A DNA stretch of 64,000 nt from Hirudinaria manillensis (lineage: Eukaryota > Annelida > Clitellata > Hirudinida > Hirudinidae), in contig CM067532.1 in assembly GCA_034509925.1 (NCBI GenBank), positions 5,730,142-5,794,141 of the forward strand, in the 5' to 3' direction. The notes below the pieces were generated by a model, which worked only from the letters and a program-made list of their open reading frames with translations, made no database searches and was not told where the DNA came from. Positions 61,300 through 64,000 of this stretch are shown here, in pieces (within the stretch, counting starts at the first letter, position 1; each line of letters opens with the position of its first letter). A program made the position numbers and the translations under genes.

Positions 61300-63160
61300 A
61301 TTCCTACGTTTGTAGGTGCATTCCATGTACTTGATAAATATCAATTCTCCAATCTCGGCATCCAAAAAAGATGACCTTCATGACCCCGGTGTCACGACCT
61401 TCCCAAATGCAAACGTTTCCCGCGCCGGCAGAACTCGTCAATTTTTGAGCGATTTGGAATAGCACACATTCAGAGATAAAACACGTACAAACCATTTGAA
61501 ATAGAAATGGAGATGAACACGTACACACGCACGCAGACATCATTTCACTGGATGGTTCTTCAGTGGGTGACCTGGTCCTATTTCGGTCAGTCTGACCGGC
61601 CAATAGGATACCATTATTAATTGGGTCATGTGCGGCCAATGAGCCATCATTGGAATATCATTGAGGATTCCTCAATGAATGGCCAGTTTGATGATTTCAT
61701 CGGTTTGTTTATTTTATAAATTATGTCGAATTTCATTAATTCATGGATCTCAGTTAGTCAATCCAAGTGCAATTCATCGCAGACAATTCACTGCTATCAT
61801 CGTCTTTGCAATTTCCATTACCACCATTATCATTATCAATAACATAATCATCATCAACAACAACCCTAGCACACGTAATGTCTTCAACACTTGAATGCGT
61901 GGATGCTTCAGATTCGCAACCAGGAAATCTGACGATGGAAACTGAGAAGCATGGAATGACTTTTTGTGGGACGATCTCGTGACGAAGTTAACAAACAACA
62001 GCAACAAGCAAACAACAACAACAAACAGCAACAAATAACAACAGCAACAACAACAACAAACAACACGCACGACCCCATTCAATCCTCACTCGGTACGAAG
62101 CTAATGAAGGTTGATGACACGGAGAGCTGAGACAACGATGGGGATGGCGGTGTTGATGATGATGATGATGATGATGACGATGATGGTGACGGTGATGATG
62201 ACGATTACGATGATGATGGCAACGACTACGACTATGATCATGATGACGACGATGACGATGTTGATGAAGATGAAGATGTTGATGATGATGGCGATGAAAT
62301 CAACCGACAGGTGGCGCAAAAGTTTTTGTTCGGCGTCAAGTGAACCGCGGCTTGGAGAACTGAAAAAACAAAGAATGTTCCTTTGAAGTTGAAGACATTT
62401 CAGAACAAAAACATGGAAAACATGGCTGCCGCTCAGAGCGGGATTTGAACCATCAAACCTGAGGTTTGAAGGATATTCAGGTGTTCCACGTCAAAGACGT
62501 CACAACAATGTTGACCTCAACTTAGTGTCAGCTCCGAAGCAGACGCTCTCCTCAATGTGTTTTCGATCACAAGCTATTCAGCTTTTCATTGATTTCAGTT
62601 CAATTGCTCGATATTATCGATTTAATTATGTTTTTATTTTGATATTTTGAACATTAAATTTGTGAAATCATGTTTATTCATTTGAACAAGCAGTTTTGGA
62701 ACTCACAGACACCTAAAACGTGGCACGAGAACTGAGATCGTCGACAAATCATGAATATTCATCTTATACAATTGACTCACCATAATGTCGTCTAATCATA
62801 ATAACTTATTACAATAACATCTAATTATAATAAATTATGCGACAGACTGCAAGAGGGACGCTCAAGTTTTAAACGAATGCAGCAACGTTTACGTAATCAA
62901 AAATATCGCAGCAGAAAATTTAAACATATAAAAGGTACATGAATGTTGATCATCATCATCATCATCACCATCATAATCATTGACGTCATCATCATCATAG
63001 TCACGTGAGACATTGATATAAAATCGATTGATAGAATAGCCCAGACACAGATAATCAGCTTATCAGTCTCCACTGTCATCACCGCCATCGTCACTATCAT
63101 CTTCAATCAATGAACCAATCAAATCATCGTCGTCATCATCATCATCATCGGTCAGAATAA
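61300..63160. other. Intergenic DNA and COUP-TF 3' flank
   Basis: Holds a CAA/ACA-rich stretch (61995-62065), GATGAT tracts (62150-62300, 62948-63000, 63126-63150), a tRNA-promoter-like motif (62441-62451) and probably the 3' UTR of the nuclear receptor. No exon is supported. Confidence 0.45.
62150..62300. repeat. Imperfect GAT/GAC trinucleotide tract
   Basis: GATGATGATG with GAC, GGT and GAA interruptions. The Met- and Ile-rich frames over it are artefacts. Confidence 0.85.
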
Positions 63161-63435
63161 TTACTGGAGTGGTACGTAGGGCCAGTTGAACGAACTGCCA
63201 CTGAGCAGCATGTCCCTGATCAGCGTCTCGATGGGGGTCTTTCCGACGAGCCTGACGAAGAACAATTGTTCGATGACCTGAGCCGAAACCGTCCTCAGCG
63301 ATGGAAGTCGAAGCAGGAGTTTGCCGAACCTGGTCGGTTGGTCAGGGTACTGGGACCTCACGTATTCCTCCAAGGCCAGCTGGGACTTTTCCTGGAGATT
63401 CTCGATGTGAGACGAATCGGTCAGTCCACAGGCGT
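63161..63435 (-). CDS. COUP-TF (NR2F) nuclear receptor, terminal coding exon
   Basis: Encodes the last 91 residues of the ligand-binding domain, from helix 8 onward, plus stop TAA. Strings include [61 protein letters not shown] and the AF-2 helix [17 protein letters not shown], near-identical to vertebrate NR2F1/NR2F2. The exon begins in phase 1 after acceptor ctccag (G|AC for Asp). Upstream exons with the DNA-binding domain lie beyond position 64000. The receptor is a nuclear transcription factor used in neural and mesodermal development in animals. Extreme conservation makes the family certain; the orthologue within NR2F cannot be set from this exon. Confidence 0.96.
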
Positions 63436-64000
63436 CTGGAGCGATGAATTAGGAATCGTCTAAGCTGTGGTCGTGACACAGTGACGCTTATTTCGGTGAT
63501 GACGATGACGACAACGACGACGACATGTTACAGTGGTCTTCTTAAGTGTTGTTTGATTATCATATAGGTTGTTGATTGAATATCAACCTTAAATGGTTTT
63601 TCAAACTCATCTCCTTCATGTAATTGGTTCAGACTCGAGTTAGAGTTCTATTGATTGAGATTAACAATTTATTGGTTAAATAATAAGTAAATAAATAAAG
63701 TAATTAATTACTAAAGTAACTGTTTTATGTTGTAAAGTAATTAACCATTTTACACATATATATTGTCTAAGTCATCGATTGAAGGCTGAATGAATCCTTG
63801 AATGATGAATTTCAAAGTATAAACCTTCAAAAATCCACCCTCATTCATTCGATCTTGGTACAACTCGTAATGCATAATAATGAGATTTGAAGAACAACCG
63901 ATGAATCCATGGCAACCGAGTTGTTTAAAGCACTGAGCGGGTAATCGAGATTCAAATTAGGGCACTCTTTTATTGTGGATATAAGTTATTATTAAACGAT
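63436..64000. other. Intron of the COUP-TF gene (partial)
   Basis: The receptor exon starts with an internal splice acceptor, so the sequence to its right should be intronic. It shows only A+T-rich DNA with a short GAC/GAT run near 63490-63525. Confidence 0.6.

Noticed and set aside
60520-61374. Long SIHP (+) and MDGW (-) repeat proteins
   Set aside because: CATC array gives a 12-bp period without stops on both strands; no promoter, splice or domain support.
61304-61639. Minus-strand 111-codon frame next to the CATC array
   Set aside because: Begins at a non-ATG codon, runs through Cys/Ser-rich low-similarity sequence into the array edge; no splice or homology support.

Overview
This is a eukaryotic nuclear window, and almost certainly from an animal. 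The genes carry many short GT-AG introns, the non-coding DNA is very A+T rich (roughly two thirds by eye), and the recognisable products are animal families: a Shaker-type potassium channel, a COUP-TF nuclear receptor, a PLEKHG7-like RhoGEF, EGF-type membrane ligands, a type-B-like arylsulfatase, katanin p80 and UBL5. Long perfect microsatellites (TATAA, TTATG/CTATG, CATC, TAA, ATC) are scattered between genes. I cannot name the species. A compact, fast-evolving invertebrate such as a tunicate would fit, but that is a guess.

Layout. 1-5.0 kb: A+T-rich DNA with two 30-bp tandem repeats and no supported gene. 5.5-6.9 kb (-): intronless Kv1/Shaker-like channel whose S4 lacks one arginine triplet. 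7-14.8 kb: non-coding, with TAA and TATAA arrays. 14.8-19.1 kb (-): two tandem paralogues, each encoding signal peptide, one EGF domain, one membrane helix and a short tail, with identical intron positions and phases. 19.5 kb: a TTATA array, the inverse complement of the array at 10.5 kb. 23.3-39.3 kb (+): a 20-exon PLEKHG7-like RhoGEF. Nested in one of its introns (29.1 kb, same strand) is an intronless gene for a small Cys-rich tail-anchored protein. 40.4-45.1 kb (-): complete 14-exon arylsulfatase, convergent with the RhoGEF. 47.8 kb (+): a paralogue of the nested gene. 48.8-50.4 kb (-): two intact UBL5 genes in a tandem duplication. 52.2-58.2 kb (+): complete 21-exon katanin p80 (KATNB1). 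59.3 kb (-): an open exon of unknown product. 60.6-61.3 kb: a long CATC array. 63.2-63.4 kb (-): the last exon of a COUP-TF receptor that continues beyond the window.

The genes do not form one pathway; this is an ordinary multi-gene animal locus. The most unusual observation is that the two small tail-anchored genes, about 18.6 kb apart and strongly diverged in coding sequence, share a perfectly identical 94-bp block just upstream of their start codons, containing a palindromic CRE (TGACGTCA). Other points of interest are the shortened S4 of the Kv channel, the pair of minimal EGF ligands, the UBL5 duplication, and the inverted pentanucleotide arrays that bracket the EGF pair.

Exon boundaries were set by hand from splice consensus, reading-frame continuity across phases, and similarity to family sequences known to me. 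Every multi-exon gene reported closes in frame. No database search or transcript evidence was available.
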